A program made the translations under genes and the position numbers. DNA of 64,000 bases from Diogma glabrata (Eukaryota; Arthropoda; Insecta; Diptera; Cylindrotomidae), in contig OY856187.1 in NCBI GenBank assembly GCA_963693315.1, positions 75,585,394 through 75,649,393 on the forward strand, in the 5' to 3' direction. Below are positions 22,919 through 33,196 of this stretch, in pieces. The first letter of the stretch is position 1, and every line of letters begins with the position of its first letter. The notes under the pieces were generated by a model. The model was not told where the DNA came from and ran no database searches. It saw only the letters and a list, made by a program, of their open reading frames with translations.

Positions 22919-23608
22919 ACTAGTTTCCCACCGTAGTAATTTGCTAGCTAGTATAGTTTAATAAAGTATAATAGCAACGGTGTGAAAGCAAACTATCACA
23001 ACAATTATTTTAAATTTGCTATTTTTATTTGCTAGCTAGTAAATATAATACTTATCAAATAAAGTATAATATCGACGGTGTGAAACGTAATTATTATTTT
23101 ATAGGTGAAATGTCATTTTATGGAATTTGTAAACATTGTTTTCTTGCGATTTTTAGCTTGTAAGATTCATTTCTGATATTTAATAAATTAAAGTGTATGT
23201 ATTAATTGTTGATTATGATATGGATATGTTAAGTATAGCATTATAAAGGAATAGGACATGAAAAACGTAGTCAACGTAGACGTTTGGTTTTCGTGAGAGA
23301 ATTATTTAAAAAAGACGTTATACAATAAAACTTATATGTATTTTATGATGTTCAAAAACAATGGCAGGGCTGGTCTAAATCTAGTTTGATTTTCTCTGGG
23401 TTGTAAATTTCATTTTAAAAACTATAATGCTAATATCAAATATAAAATTGACAGTACGGTATTTTGATATATCAATTTTATTCTAGTGCCAAGTTAGGTT
23501 TGGTTTCCCACCGAAACATTATCTTAATATAATATGAACGGTGAGAAATCAAACTAATATCAAATATTTGCTATACTACATAGTAAATTTCTGCGGTGGG
23601 AAACTAGT
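22919..23608. mobile_element. Non-autonomous TIR element, 690 bp
   Basis: The termini are ACTAGTTTCCCACCGTAG and its inverted counterpart CGGTGGGAAACTAGT (outer 15 bp exact inverted match). Subterminal CGGTGTGAAA and TTTCCCACCG copies recur inside (22978, 23079, 23499, 23540). No ORF. This is typical of a DNA-transposon MITE. Confidence 0.8.
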
Positions 23609-23631
23609 AATAGTCATAACAACAGATAGAT

Positions 23632-24405
23632 CCCTCTAAGAAAAACGTTACGAAAACGTAAGGAAAGCGAAGTCATATGTTCATACAACACTTCGTAAAC
23701 GTAACACTAAGGCGAACCGTAAACGTACCGTAGGCGGTAATGTTAGAATAAGAAGAGTGTAGAGAAAATTCCGAGACTTGTGAGTGTATTAGTAGTTCGA
23801 AAAGAGTTCGCTGACGCTGTTCGTTTACGTAACATCTAAGCAGTACGAAAACGGTTCGCAAAAAAGTTACGTTTACGCAATGTATGTTTGATATTTAATG
23901 TACATATATATTTTAGATTTAAAAAAACAGCTCTCTATTTAAAATGTTTATTTATTATATGTTATATATATTATTTTTTTATTTATATACATATGTATAA
24001 AATTTTTTCAAAATATATTCTATTACTGCTGAATTACCTTTTAGTTTATTTTCGTTGTACCTTGGTTGATGCCTATAATAAAAATATAACAATTAGAAAA
24101 TATTTTAGTTTTATAATTTTATTTGTATCAAGCAAATAAACTCACAAAACAAACGAATTTCTAATCTTCCTTTAATCGTTTATTATTTGTTATATCTTAC
24201 AATAGGTCCAATTGTAAAACACGCAACGCAAAATATCAAAACTACTTTTGGTTAATAAAATTTACCAAGACTCAACATTAAACATGGCGTCGTTTGTACA
24301 ATGTACATATTATACAAATTTACTAACACAATCATATAATAATTCCTTACGTTTTCAGTTCGAATGCGTTACGTTTTTTCCGAGTACGCTAAATTTCTTA
24401 GAGGG
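23632..24405. mobile_element. Non-autonomous TIR element, 774 bp, 5-bp duplication TAGAT
   Basis: The element starts CCCTCTAAGAAA and ends TTTCTTAGAGGG, with TAGAT on both sides (23627-23631 and 24406-24410). The subterminal parts are crowded with short ACGTAA/TTACGT motifs in both orientations, which could be transposase-binding repeats. Nothing inside resembles a transposase; the open stretches there are short and AT-rich. Confidence 0.8.
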
Positions 24406-24410
24406 TAGAT

Positions 24411-25018
24411 ACGATACATAATTGAAATATTTGTTGTAAACAAAACAAAGCAGAAGCTGTCATTTTTGGTACAGTTGGAGTTTGGAGAAAACATTCTTGT
24501 TTCTTTTGCAACCATATATTATAAAATTAGACCAATTTAACAACATCGGATGTTCGAGAAATGATTGTTATTCCATGCAGTGCAACTGGGAATTTGATTA
24601 ATAATTGTTTTGATACGAACTTAAAAAAATTAAAGCTAGTGATGAAATCCGTTTGGATGTTGTGCCAATCGAAGTAATTCAACCATACGCTAAAATTTGA
24701 GAAATACAAACATAATACCGAGTTAAAAAAATTTGTAAGAAAAACCAAAAACTTTTTCCAAGAATTTTAAAGTTGGTCCAAACATTCAAAGTTTTTTGCG
24801 CATAAATTTTCTTTTTTTTCTACGATTTCTTCAATAATTTATCGATTAATTGGTGTGTTCATTTTTAGATAAAATACTAATCGATAAAATATTACTCGAT
24901 AAAATATTAATATAAAATTTTGAGTAAATTGTTTAAAAAATTAAAAAATTAAAATTTAAATCATGGCATTCTAATTAACAGGCAATTCTTCCAATTTATA
25001 CCGAGAGTTTCTGAATGT
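24411..25018 (+). other. Non-coding, AT-rich
   Basis: No supported gene. A repeated CGATAAAATATTA-type motif is present near 24865-24915 (three imperfect copies). Confidence 0.45.
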
Positions 25019-25026
25019 TTTTATGA

Positions 25027-25404
25027 CAGGGGTGCCCAGAAATCATGGAAGAGATGGCCAAAAATTTACAAGAACAAAAATTACTGGCCGCACGGAAAAA
25101 AAAATAAATAAACAGTATAAATTATGTTAAGATTTTTTATTCAAGTTAAGTCGCGAACATTAAATTCTTGTGTAGTATTACTAATTCTTAGTTCGTTTTT
25201 CAAATTAATGTCAGTTAGTCTATTTCTATAGGAATTTGTTAGGAATATTTAAGTTTGAATTTAGTACGTACCAAAATATTGTACTTTTTTAAACGGAACT
25301 TATTATTATTGTGGTATTTGCTATTTTTATAATATTTTTACTGGCCGCACCAAATCATAAAACTGGCCGCATGCGGCCAGATGGCCGCAGTTTGGGCACC
25401 GCTG
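25027..25404. mobile_element. hAT-type MITE, 378 bp, perfect 8-bp duplication
   Basis: The termini are CAGGGGTGCCCA and TGGGCACCGCTG, an inverted pair of hAT style (CAG-N-GGTGCCCA). The flanks are TTTTATGA at 25019-25026 and TTTTATGA at 25405-25412, an exact 8-bp target duplication as expected for hAT transposases. GGCCGC motifs are repeated near both ends (ACTGGCCGCA, CATGCGGCCAG). No coding sequence. Confidence 0.95.
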
Positions 25405-25427
25405 TTTTATGAAATATCCGCGATGCG

Positions 25428-26669
25428 ATGCGTAAAATGAATGAATATGAATTTATAAATAATAATGATATACAAGTTTTACCAAAAGATCCAACTAAAT
25501 CATATGTAAAAATTATTAATAATATTATAAATTTATCTACAAATTTATTTGATCAACACACACGAATTAATTTGAAACAAATTCATGCAAGAGCTCCAGA
25601 ATTTCAAGGTTTGCCAAAAATTCATAAGCCAAATGTTCCCATCAGACCTCTTATTAATTATAAAACAGCACCTTCTTACAAAGTAGCAAAATTTTTAGTC
25701 AAAATTATTAATAATAATATTATATTAATGAATAACCAATCGGTTAAAAATAATTTGAGCTTAATTGAGAAAATTAATAAGATCAAATTATTATCTCAAT
25801 ACAAGATGTTTTCGTTAGACATAACAAATATGTATACTAATATACCTATTAATGAAACTGTAAATATTTTAGAAGAAAACTTAATCAACACTGGCACTTT
25901 AGATATTTTAAAAATTAAAGATCTAATCAACTTAATTCGAATTATTTTGAAACAAAATTATTTTACCTTTGATGATAAGTTTTTCATTCAAAATAAGGGT
26001 CTTGCAATGGGTTCTCCTTTAAGTGGATTACTTGCTGAAATTTTCTTAAATAGTTTTGAGAACAAATTCATATTTTCAAATTTAAATATTCAACAAAATT
26101 TATTAATATCTTATTCAAGATATGTGGATGATACCTTCATTTTGTTTAATGGAACATGTCGACAAATACAAAATTTTAATAATTACATGAATAGTATTCA
26201 CCCAAATATAAAATTTACCCTTGAAATTGAAGAAAATAATTCAATAAATTGTTTAGATATAACTATTTCAAAAATTAATAATCAATTTGAATATAAAATT
26301 TTTCGAAAACCAACTACTACCAGTATAACAATAAATAATTCGTCACATCATCCAAATTCACAAAAAGCAGCAGCATACAATTCACTCATTTATCGCCTTC
26401 TAAATATACCACTAAATATTTCAAATTTTCAAGATGAATTGAATACAATAAAATTTATCGCTTCAGATAATGGTTATGATTCAAAATTTATTGATAAGTT
26501 ATTATCTAAATGTTTAAATAAGTTAAAAAATTCAAATAATAATAATAACAACATCAAATATATTTCAATGGAATATACTAACTTATTACCTAACATTTTA
26601 AGAAATCATTTCAAAAACATAATTACTCGATATCTTTTAGAACAAAAAATAATTTATACAAAATCTTAA
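25428..26669 (+). pseudogene. Penelope-like reverse transcriptase
   Basis: 413 codons, rich in Asn, Ile and Lys, in keeping with the AT-rich DNA. Recognisable Penelope RT blocks: FQGLPKIHKPNVPIRPLI near residue 58, MFSLDITNMYTNIP (first catalytic Asp), NKGLAMGSPLSGLLAEIFL, and YSRYVDDTFILF, the YVDD catalytic box. The CLDITISKIN block and FRKPTTTSI follow. The protein normally continues into the GIY-YIG domain; here the frame ends at 26667-26669 and the nuclease follows one frame off, so one small indel separates them. The start shown is the first ATG of the frame. Confidence 0.88.
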
Positions 26670-27034
26670 AACCAAAATCTAAATTCAATTTAAGATCATG
26701 TTCTGGAATTTATAAAATCAAGTGTGATACTTGTGGAAAATTTTATATTGGAAAAACAGGAACAAGTTTCATTGAGAGATTTAAAGAACATATTCCAATG
26801 AACAAAAATAAACAAAATTTAAAGTCCATTTTCGCAAATCATCTAAATGATAATAACCATAACTACACCAGTTTTGAACAAAATTTAGAACCATTGCATC
26901 TATGTAGTAAAGGATTTTTAATGGATTCTCTTGAAGAGTTTGAAATTTATAAGGCATTCAAAAAATCTCCAAATTTAATTTTAAACGACCAATTATTATT
27001 TAATTCAAATATTTTGTATAATTCGATTTTGTAA
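26660..27034 (+). pseudogene. Penelope-like GIY-YIG endonuclease domain
   Basis: In the frame of 26798-27034, extended upstream to about 26660, the reading gives CSGIYKIKCDTCGKFYIGKT (the GIY and YIG motifs with a Cys pair between them), then FIERFKEH and a conserved tail with ANHLND and LEEFEIYKAF. This nuclease nicks DNA to prime reverse transcription. It is complete to its stop codon at 27032-27034 and separated from the RT only by a frameshift. Confidence 0.88.
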
Positions 27035-27232
27035 ATTTTCATTCTAAAAATTCAATTCATTTATATTTTATTCATAGTATTTTGATCAGTATGTCATATT
27101 TTTTAAAAAACAAGTAAATTTTATACGTATGAAAATTATTTTAAACTATTTAATTCATAAAATGTTAGTATGCCATTTTTTCAATCAAAATTTAAAGAAT
27201 GAATATTTGTTTTTATTTAGATTTAGTCATAT

Positions 27233-27282
27233 TTTTTGTACCGATGATGAATATTTAATATTCGAAACGCGTCATAAATAAA
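27233..27282 (+). ncRNA. Hammerhead ribozyme-like motif at the Penelope 3' end
   Basis: CCGATGA is followed by a stem (GAATAT-TTA-ATATTC), then GAAA, then a minimal stem ending CGCGTC. Order and spacing fit the hammerhead core CUGAUGA-stem II-GAAA-short stem III-GUC, with C in place of U in the first box. Penelope-like elements are known to carry minimal hammerheads near their termini. Helix I does not pair well with the flanks, so activity is doubtful. Confidence 0.6.
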
Positions 27283-27300
27283 TATACTTAGTAAAAAGAT

Positions 27301-27960
27301 TGTTTGGTGATTCAATTTAACAATAATTTATTAATTTAAATTATTGATTTCATTTAATATACAACAACTTGGAGATCAAACAAAATACCTTTTTATTTAT
27401 TTAATTTTTTACAATAAATAAAAATTTATTTGAAACATGTCTAAAAAATTTAATTTAAATTCAATAGATCTAATTTAGAGCCTATACAATTATGGAACAA
27501 GAACGGCATACGAACGATTTGTAGATTATTATACAAATATGACAGCTCTTGGAAACATGTCCTCTGTTATAATAATGGTATTTCATCTTTCACAGTACCA
27601 ATTGTTAATAGTATCTAACAGGAATTGAATATTTTGCACACTTTGAAATATTCCTCACAACACAAGGAAAAATACCGGATTAGTCAACGAATATTTAATA
27701 GTCAATGAATATTAGTATCATTCTGTATTTGTGTTACGAAATACTACTATTTACAAATCCGAAAAAAATGACGTAAGAATAATTTTAATTTAGGCATTAA
27801 TTTAAACTGATTTTGTATCTAAAATAGTTTTATCTTAATTACAATTGACCATGTATCTAAAAATAGTGGTATTGAATTTAGTGTTTTTTTCCAAAACTAG
27901 GAAAAAAAAAAGAAAACGACGACACAATAATTATCGCGATATCCTATCTAGAACTTTATA
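27301..27960 (+). other. Non-coding, AT-rich
   Basis: No gene or structured repeat recognised between the Penelope-like element and LINE-3. Confidence 0.45.
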
Positions 27961-28038
27961 TTTTTTTTTTTTTTTTTTAATAAAATGTGTTGTGTAATAG
28001 GGTTTAGAATATGTGTCACAACAACACATAAATACCTT

Positions 28039-31000
28039 TTAAGACCTAGGTCTAGACCTGGGTCCCACAACAACTGGCGTTCTGAGGTGTAGATTAACGC
28101 TTTTTTTAAACATCTGTGGGTTGAAGCCACCTGAGACTAAGTGTTCCGGCAAACTATTCCATTTGTACGCAGTTCGGACAAAGAAGTCTCTCTGCGATCT
28201 GCCAGTATGACAGCGCGGGATCTTTACCGTTTCACTGGTTGCGGCAGCCGATTGCCGAGTGGAACGGGGGTAAGAATAAGTTTGAGGCATGATGCCGCTG
28301 ATTTCATCTGAGCACTGCTGATGACGATATTTGTAAAAAACAACGAGGTCAGCAACAGTGCGACGATGTTGTAGGGAATCAAGTTGTGATGTCAAAGTTC
28401 GATCACCTACAATTCGTATAGCTCGCTTTTGAACAGAGTCCAAGAGGGCCAAGATGGAAACAGAGGCAGCACCCCAAACTTGACAGCAGTACTCCATACA
28501 GGGACGAATATAGGACTTATAAACATGGAGCAATTGGTATGGAGTGAAAAATTTTTTGCATCTATTTAGGAGGCCGAGTTTTTTAGACGCGCTTTTTGCC
28601 ATCGCCATTACATGATCGTTCCAGAGTAGGTCATTTGAAACTGTGACACCCAATAAACGAATGTTTTTACATTCACCTATTGGTTCATCACACATACTAA
28701 ATAAAATATCTTTGGGGAACTCGGTCTTTAATCTGGAAACAATCAACAGCTGTGTTTTGGTGGAGTTGAAATTGACAAGGTTTTGGTCACCCCAGTCGGC
28801 GACTTTATTCAGGTCTTTGTTCACGTTTATGGCAGCGTCTCTCCGGGCAGGATTAATTCGTTCGTGCATTTTACCTTTTGAAGGAAGGGGCTCGAACGAC
28901 TTGTGCAGAGTACTATCATCTGCAAAACTATTTATTGGGTTGCTGGTGATTTTCAACAATTCGTTGATATAAATCAAAAATAGGGTTGGGGACAATACTG
29001 AGCCTTGGGGTACACCAGCGTTAATTAGTTTAGACTCAGAAGAATATCCGTCTAAGGTTACCGAAATGTATCGGTCGGATAGAAAATTTTGAATCAGCTT
29101 CACAACATTGGGATGAAAACCGTACGCAACGAGCTTGTTGATTAAGTTGGCATGCCAGACTCGATCGAATGCCTTGGAGATGTCTAAAGCGATAACGTAT
29201 GTTTCACCACCTTTATCAAGTATGCTGTTCCAACAATGCGCTACATAGTTTAATAGATCGGTAGTTGATCTTTTGTTTCGAAAACCGTATTGGCTGTCGG
29301 ATATTAAATGATTTTCTTCCAGAAATTTTGAAATATGTGTATTAATATAATGCTCATAGACTTTGGATAGGACCGATAGTAAAGCTATTGGCCTATAATT
29401 TGAGATATCGGATCTTGGTCCCTTTTTAGGGACGGGCTGGACATTTGCCAACTTCCAGCACGAGGGAAATATACCAGATTTGTAGGATTGGTAGAATATT
29501 TTAGTTAAAGTTGGTGCAAGTTCTTTGGAAAAGGTTTTTAAAATAATGGGTGGAATATTGTCCATTCCTGATGCTTTGTTGATGTTTAACCCCTTTAAAA
29601 GTTTAGCGACTATTTTGGGTTTGAAGTGAAGTTCATTCATATTAACTCCTGAAGACTGGATTTGGGGTATTTCTTTAGGAGTTTCCAAAACAGTGGAGTT
29701 CAGAGCAAAACGTTCAGCGAACAAGTTAGCTTTTCTTGCGGGATCATTGACGATTAAATCACCATCAATAATAGGGGGAATAGAAAATTTTGTACCAGAA
29801 TTTAAAGAATTAATGGCACTGTAGAAACTCTTGTCAGAAACAGACATAGACGTAAGTTTTGAGGCTTTCGCTCTGTCAATTTCGGACTTTTCGTTTGAGA
29901 TAATCTGATTAGATATTTTGTTGGCCTTTAGATATTGGGATCGATTAGTGGGAGTTTTGTTATGAATCCAAATATTAAATGATCTACGTTTGTTTCTAAG
30001 TGCCGTTTTGGCAGCTTTCGAATACAAGTATTTTTGTTTGGGTTTTACTATGGAGAAAGGGACAAATTTATTTATAGCAAATTGGATGGTTTCTGTAAAG
30101 TTTTGAGCAGAAACATTTACATTGTCAGTGTAAAAACAATGACGGTCGAAAGGGAAACCATGGAAAAAATTTTGAAGACCACTCTTATCCATTTTTGAGT
30201 AGTGAAATATTTTACGGGGTTTGGGAGCTGTAGTTTTAAGTAAATCAGTTTTGATAACTGATGAGATTAAATAATGATCAGAATTTCCAATACTACCTTT
30301 CGCAACATCGACACTCGTAATATCTGGCATTGTGGTAAGATAGAGATCTAGTAGAAAACTATTATCACCGCCATTACGGGGAGTGAAAGTCGGGCTTTTT
30401 ACAATTTGGAATAGGCCCTGAGACGCGGCAAAAATTTCTGCCAGTTTTCCACTATTGTCAACATCGTCGGTCGATTTGGAGAATTCCAACCATGATTTGT
30501 TGTGGACGTTGAAGTCACCGGTAACGATAACTTCACAATTAGGGGACTTTGCTCTAATCTCGTCCATAATTTTTGTCAGTATATTAAAAAAGTTTGGGTT
30601 ACGTTTGTTGGGGGACCGGTATAAAGCTATTGTAAAAAAAGTCATTTCTGGAAGACAAATCTTTAAAACCATTGTATTGAAGCCGTCACCGTGTAGTTCA
30701 AAATTTGGAAAGCGCGTGTATGCAACACTCTCATGAATGAATGCGCATACGCCCTGATGGAGTTTGAAAGCTGATTCGAGCCTATATTTGGAATTAAGCG
30801 ATTCTATAAAGAGAAAATTTTCAGAAACTTGTGTTTCTGTAAGGAATAGAATGTTCGGTTTGTCGTGCTCAAGATGATGTTGCACGTGGTCATGGTTAGC
30901 GTTCAATCCGCAGATGTTTTGAACATGTATTTTAAAATTTTTTATTGATTCATATATGTTTTGTCCCTGCAAATTCCGTGGACATGCCGCTTTATGGGCG

Positions 31001-31062
31001 GGTGGATTGCGCAAATTTGCTTTACCACTTGCAGACTTATTTTTTTTCGGTTGTACTGCCAT
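28039..31062 (-). CDS. LINE-3 endonuclease/reverse transcriptase, intact
   Basis: 1007 codons with no stop. N-terminal APE-type endonuclease (about residues 40-270): HVQNICGLN, FLTET, LYRSPNKR, TGDFNVHN, LLDLYL and NSDHYL, so the Asn, Glu, Asp/Asn and Ser-Asp-His catalytic positions are all there. A linker with PRKIFHYSKMDKSG follows. Reverse transcriptase (about 440-760): ASGMDNIPPIILK, NYRPIALLS, QYGFRNKRSTTDL, LDISKAFDRVWH, AGVPQGSVLSPTLF and the FADD catalytic box. The C-terminal part has YIRPCMEYCCQVWGAASVS and ends in a basic segment. It would perform target-primed reverse transcription in the nucleus. The start ATG at 31062 precedes a basic N-terminus rich in Lys and Pro. No zinc knuckle was seen. 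This is the best candidate for a recently active element in the window. Confidence 0.92.
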   Translation of the reverse strand: MAVQPKKNKSASGKANLRNPPAHKAACPRNLQGQNIYESIKNFKIHVQNICGLNANHDHVQHHLEHDKPNILFLTETQVSENFLFIESLNSKYRLESAFKLHQGVCAFIHESVAYTRFPNFELHGDGFNTMVLKICLPEMTFFTIALYRSPNKRNPNFFNILTKIMDEIRAKSPNCEVIVTGDFNVHNKSWLEFSKSTDDVDNSGKLAEIFAASQGLFQIVKSPTFTPRNGGDNSFLLDLYLTTMPDITSVDVAKGSIGNSDHYLISSVIKTDLLKTTAPKPRKIFHYSKMDKSGLQNFFHGFPFDRHCFYTDNVNVSAQNFTETIQFAINKFVPFSIVKPKQKYLYSKAAKTALRNKRRSFNIWIHNKTPTNRSQYLKANKISNQIISNEKSEIDRAKASKLTSMSVSDKSFYSAINSLNSGTKFSIPPIIDGDLIVNDPARKANLFAERFALNSTVLETPKEIPQIQSSGVNMNELHFKPKIVAKLLKGLNINKASGMDNIPPIILKTFSKELAPTLTKIFYQSYKSGIFPSCWKLANVQPVPKKGPRSDISNYRPIALLSVLSKVYEHYINTHISKFLEENHLISDSQYGFRNKRSTTDLLNYVAHCWNSILDKGGETYVIALDISKAFDRVWHANLINKLVAYGFHPNVVKLIQNFLSDRYISVTLDGYSSESKLINAGVPQGSVLSPTLFLIYINELLKITSNPINSFADDSTLHKSFEPLPSKGKMHERINPARRDAAINVNKDLNKVADWGDQNLVNFNSTKTQLLIVSRLKTEFPKDILFSMCDEPIGECKNIRLLGVTVSNDLLWNDHVMAMAKSASKKLGLLNRCKKFFTPYQLLHVYKSYIRPCMEYCCQVWGAASVSILALLDSVQKRAIRIVGDRTLTSQLDSLQHRRTVADLVVFYKYRHQQCSDEISGIMPQTYSYPRSTRQSAAATSETVKIPRCHTGRSQRDFFVRTAYKWNSLPEHLVSGGFNPQMFKKSVNLHLRTPVVVGPRSRPRS

Positions 31063-31254
31063 ATATATATCAAAATGTTTATTTTATTTTTTTGTGTTTT
31101 ATTTTAAAATGCATAACTAAGTAAAAAATCCTATCATACTACAAAATATGACATATGCCAATATTTCATGATAAGATGAAGAAATAATAACAAAATAATA
31201 AGTGAAAAACAAATTGTGAGAAATTTGCAGAAAACAAAACAAAACTAAATGCCA

Positions 31255-31605
31255 ATAATCCAGCTGATGCAGCGCACCCCAGACGCACCGCCCACCACTT
31301 CAATCGAGGCACAAAGCCCACACATAACTACGTGTTGGTTCGATTCCTCGGAAGAGCTAATGAGCGGTACCGCTACGGAACGCTGCCCAGCTAAGACTGG
31401 AAGTGCTGCCGTTGACTAATTAAAGTTCGTCCGCCAGCACCCTAAGATATCATCTTGGCTAATGACATCTCCTGCCATTGCCAGTGGTATGTGATATCTC
31501 ACGCTAACTCATATGTCAATGGCAGGGACTGGAGTACGCAGGGTAGTCAGACCCGTAGATCAACATTGATCATAATCGATCAAAATCGATCCCTCCTGCG
31601 GCAAA
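31255..31605 (-). promoter_or_regulatory. GC-rich leader of LINE-3
   Basis: This stretch is much richer in G and C than its surroundings and lies directly upstream of LINE-3, where LINEs keep a leader with internal promoter activity. It contains CTCCTGCCATTGCCAG and, about 55 bp on, CAATGGCAGGGA, giving a 10-bp stem around GTGATATCTCAC. A GGTTCGATTCC sequence, identical to a tRNA B box, is at 31337-31347. Promoter function is inference from position and composition. Confidence 0.45.
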
Positions 31606-31689
31606 AATATATTCAAATAAATATATATTCAAATAAATTACAATAAAAAATTTAAGATTACAATAATTGATAATAGTACATTATTTAAT

Positions 31690-31799
31690 TAGGAGCTAAA
31701 GTGATACTTTTTGTGTTGAGTCTATAGTTTGGCGGCCGACCGCAGGGAGGCCGACAACTATAGACGAAACACAAAAAGTCACTTTAGCTCCGAATTAAA
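31690..31799. repeat. Terminal palindrome, left end
   Basis: TAATTAGGAGCTAAAGTGA with TTTTTGTGTT pairs with AACACAAAAAGTCACTTTAG...CTCCGAATTA across a GC-rich centre (GGCGGCCGACCGCAGGGAGG). The matching palindrome at the right end is at 37075-37190. Confidence 0.85.
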
Positions 31800-32044
31800 T
31801 ACACTATTTTTGCGGCAAACGTTTAAATTTTTTATAAATATGAAATTAATACATCAAACTTTTTATAAATATGAATTTGTGTCGTCATAATTACTTCCAA
31901 AAAAGAGAAAAAAACATTTAAATTTGTATGAATAAAATTTTTTTATCAAAGCAGCCTTTTCAAAATTTCATAATATGAGAATCAACTTATTTTTTGTTGT
32001 CATGGTTATACAATATGTTTGAAAAAATAACAAACTAACGAATA

Positions 32045-32197
32045 ACAAATGCTACTTTACAGCCTCCGTAATATAAAATAAAAATGGCGTTACTTTTGCT
32101 GTCGCTAGACCTTACTTTTGCTGTCAGGCTAAAAAGTAAGACTTTAGCTAGCTCCCTAGCGGCAGTAAAGTTAAACTTTACAGCCGTTTGCCGAAAA
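32045..32197. repeat. MITE-like block with ACTTTACTGCC ends, copy 1
   Basis: About 150 bp, flanked by inverted GCTACTTTACAGCC and GGCAGTAAAGTTA-type sequences. Other copies are at 36072-36220 (inverted) and 39065-39215 (direct). It includes GGCGTTACTTTTGCTGTC and AAAAGTAAGACTTTA. Confidence 0.7.
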
Positions 32198-33196
32198 ACA
32201 TATTTTCAGCAGATAAGTAGCTGCCAACAAACTTAAATTGTCTTATCAAGGTTATTTGGTTTTTATGTAGTTATTTTATTTATTTTTAATTTACAGTGTT
32301 GGTATATTACTGTAGTTTACGGTCCGTTAAACTACGTTTTCTATGTCTAATTTACTTTAATATGTGTTTCCCCTCCCTCTAAAGTACATTATAGTGTGTG
32401 GAAAAGTCACAGTATGTTTACTAATATCAACAAAACCAGGAAAAGGCAACTTGTTATTTTAAACCTTTTTTATTATTTGAGGAAAAAAAAGTAAAATTTA
32501 GTTTTTTAATACTAAAATAAATTACATATTTGTTTAACACTTCTCGGGTAGAAAAAACTAAGCAACCAAACCTGGACCAAGCCCGCGCCACAGCTTTTGG
32601 GGTTTGGGCCAGGGCTAATCTTTTCAAACGGCCCAAGCTTAGACCAAGTTTGGACTGATCTCCTGGGGTCAAGCCTGGCAAATAAGACAAACATCGTTTT
32701 CGTCAATAACATCATATTTCACGAACATTGAAAGTTGTTGTCCTTCAAACCAATCGAATTCATAGCGCCCGTTTATTTTCCTGCCAATTTTCCATGGCCA
32801 TTTGGTTTTTTTTTACCTTGGATTTTGCTGCGAATGTCTGTACTCCGACACGAATATATTGCTTATAATGCTCGGTAATACAAAAAACTTAAAGAGTGGC
32901 GTGAAGATTTGAATGGAAATTGGTGTTGACAATGCATAACGATGCATTTATGTCAGTGAAATTCATGACAGATTGGGAGAATCAACTTGCTCTGCTATTC
33001 TAGCTCTGTACGTCTTTACTGGCTACGATCAAATCTCAACATTTTTCCAAATACAATTATATAGAAAATGTTTTGCTTTTTTTTATTTGAATTTAACCCA
33101 ATGAAAATCTCCAAAAATTAAAACTGTAAATGAAGCTCGTTTCCCAATTTTTTCTAAAACTTACAAATTTAAAGATAATGGCGAAACTTTTAAAAT
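32198..33196 (+). other. Interior of long-arm element, no clear gene
   Basis: Mostly AT-rich. A GC-richer stretch at 32560-32680 (CCAGGGCTAATC, CCTGGGGTCAAGCCTGGC) is open in two minus-strand frames but shows no motif. Confidence 0.4.

Larger units (their letters stand above)
25413..27282 (+). mobile_element. Penelope-like retroelement, 5' end incomplete
   Basis: The unit holds a reverse transcriptase frame, a GIY-YIG endonuclease in another frame, an AT-rich 3' region and a terminal hammerhead-like motif. RT plus GIY-YIG is diagnostic for endonuclease-bearing Penelope-like elements. The N-terminal part of the RT protein looks short. The hAT MITE lies immediately upstream, and the sequence on its other side (before 25019) is not recognisably Penelope, so the 5' boundary is unresolved. 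Confidence 0.88.
27961..31605 (-). mobile_element. LINE-3: single-ORF LINE with intact coding region
   Basis: On the minus strand: a GC-rich leader (31605-31255), an AT-rich gap, one long ORF (31062-28039), a short 3' UTR and a poly(A) tail (T run at 27961-27980 preceded on the element strand by TTTTATT). No ORF1 is present in the roughly 600 bp upstream of the ORF before the next element begins at 31671. LINE-1 also lacks an upstream ORF1, so a one-ORF design seems normal for this group. No target duplication could be assigned because the 5' end is not defined. Confidence 0.85.

Noticed and set aside
28643..30736. Plus-strand open frames opposite LINE-3
   Set aside because: They are shadows of the intact minus-strand LINE-3 ORF and have no motif.
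31330..31350. Possible tRNA gene at a B-box-like GGTTCGATTCC
   Set aside because: No cloverleaf can be drawn around it; it lies in the LINE-3 leader.
32454..32715. Two overlapping minus-strand frames with Pro/Gly/Lys-rich sequence
   Set aside because: Both frames stay open over the same GC-richer patch and neither has a motif or codon pattern; chance opening is more likely.
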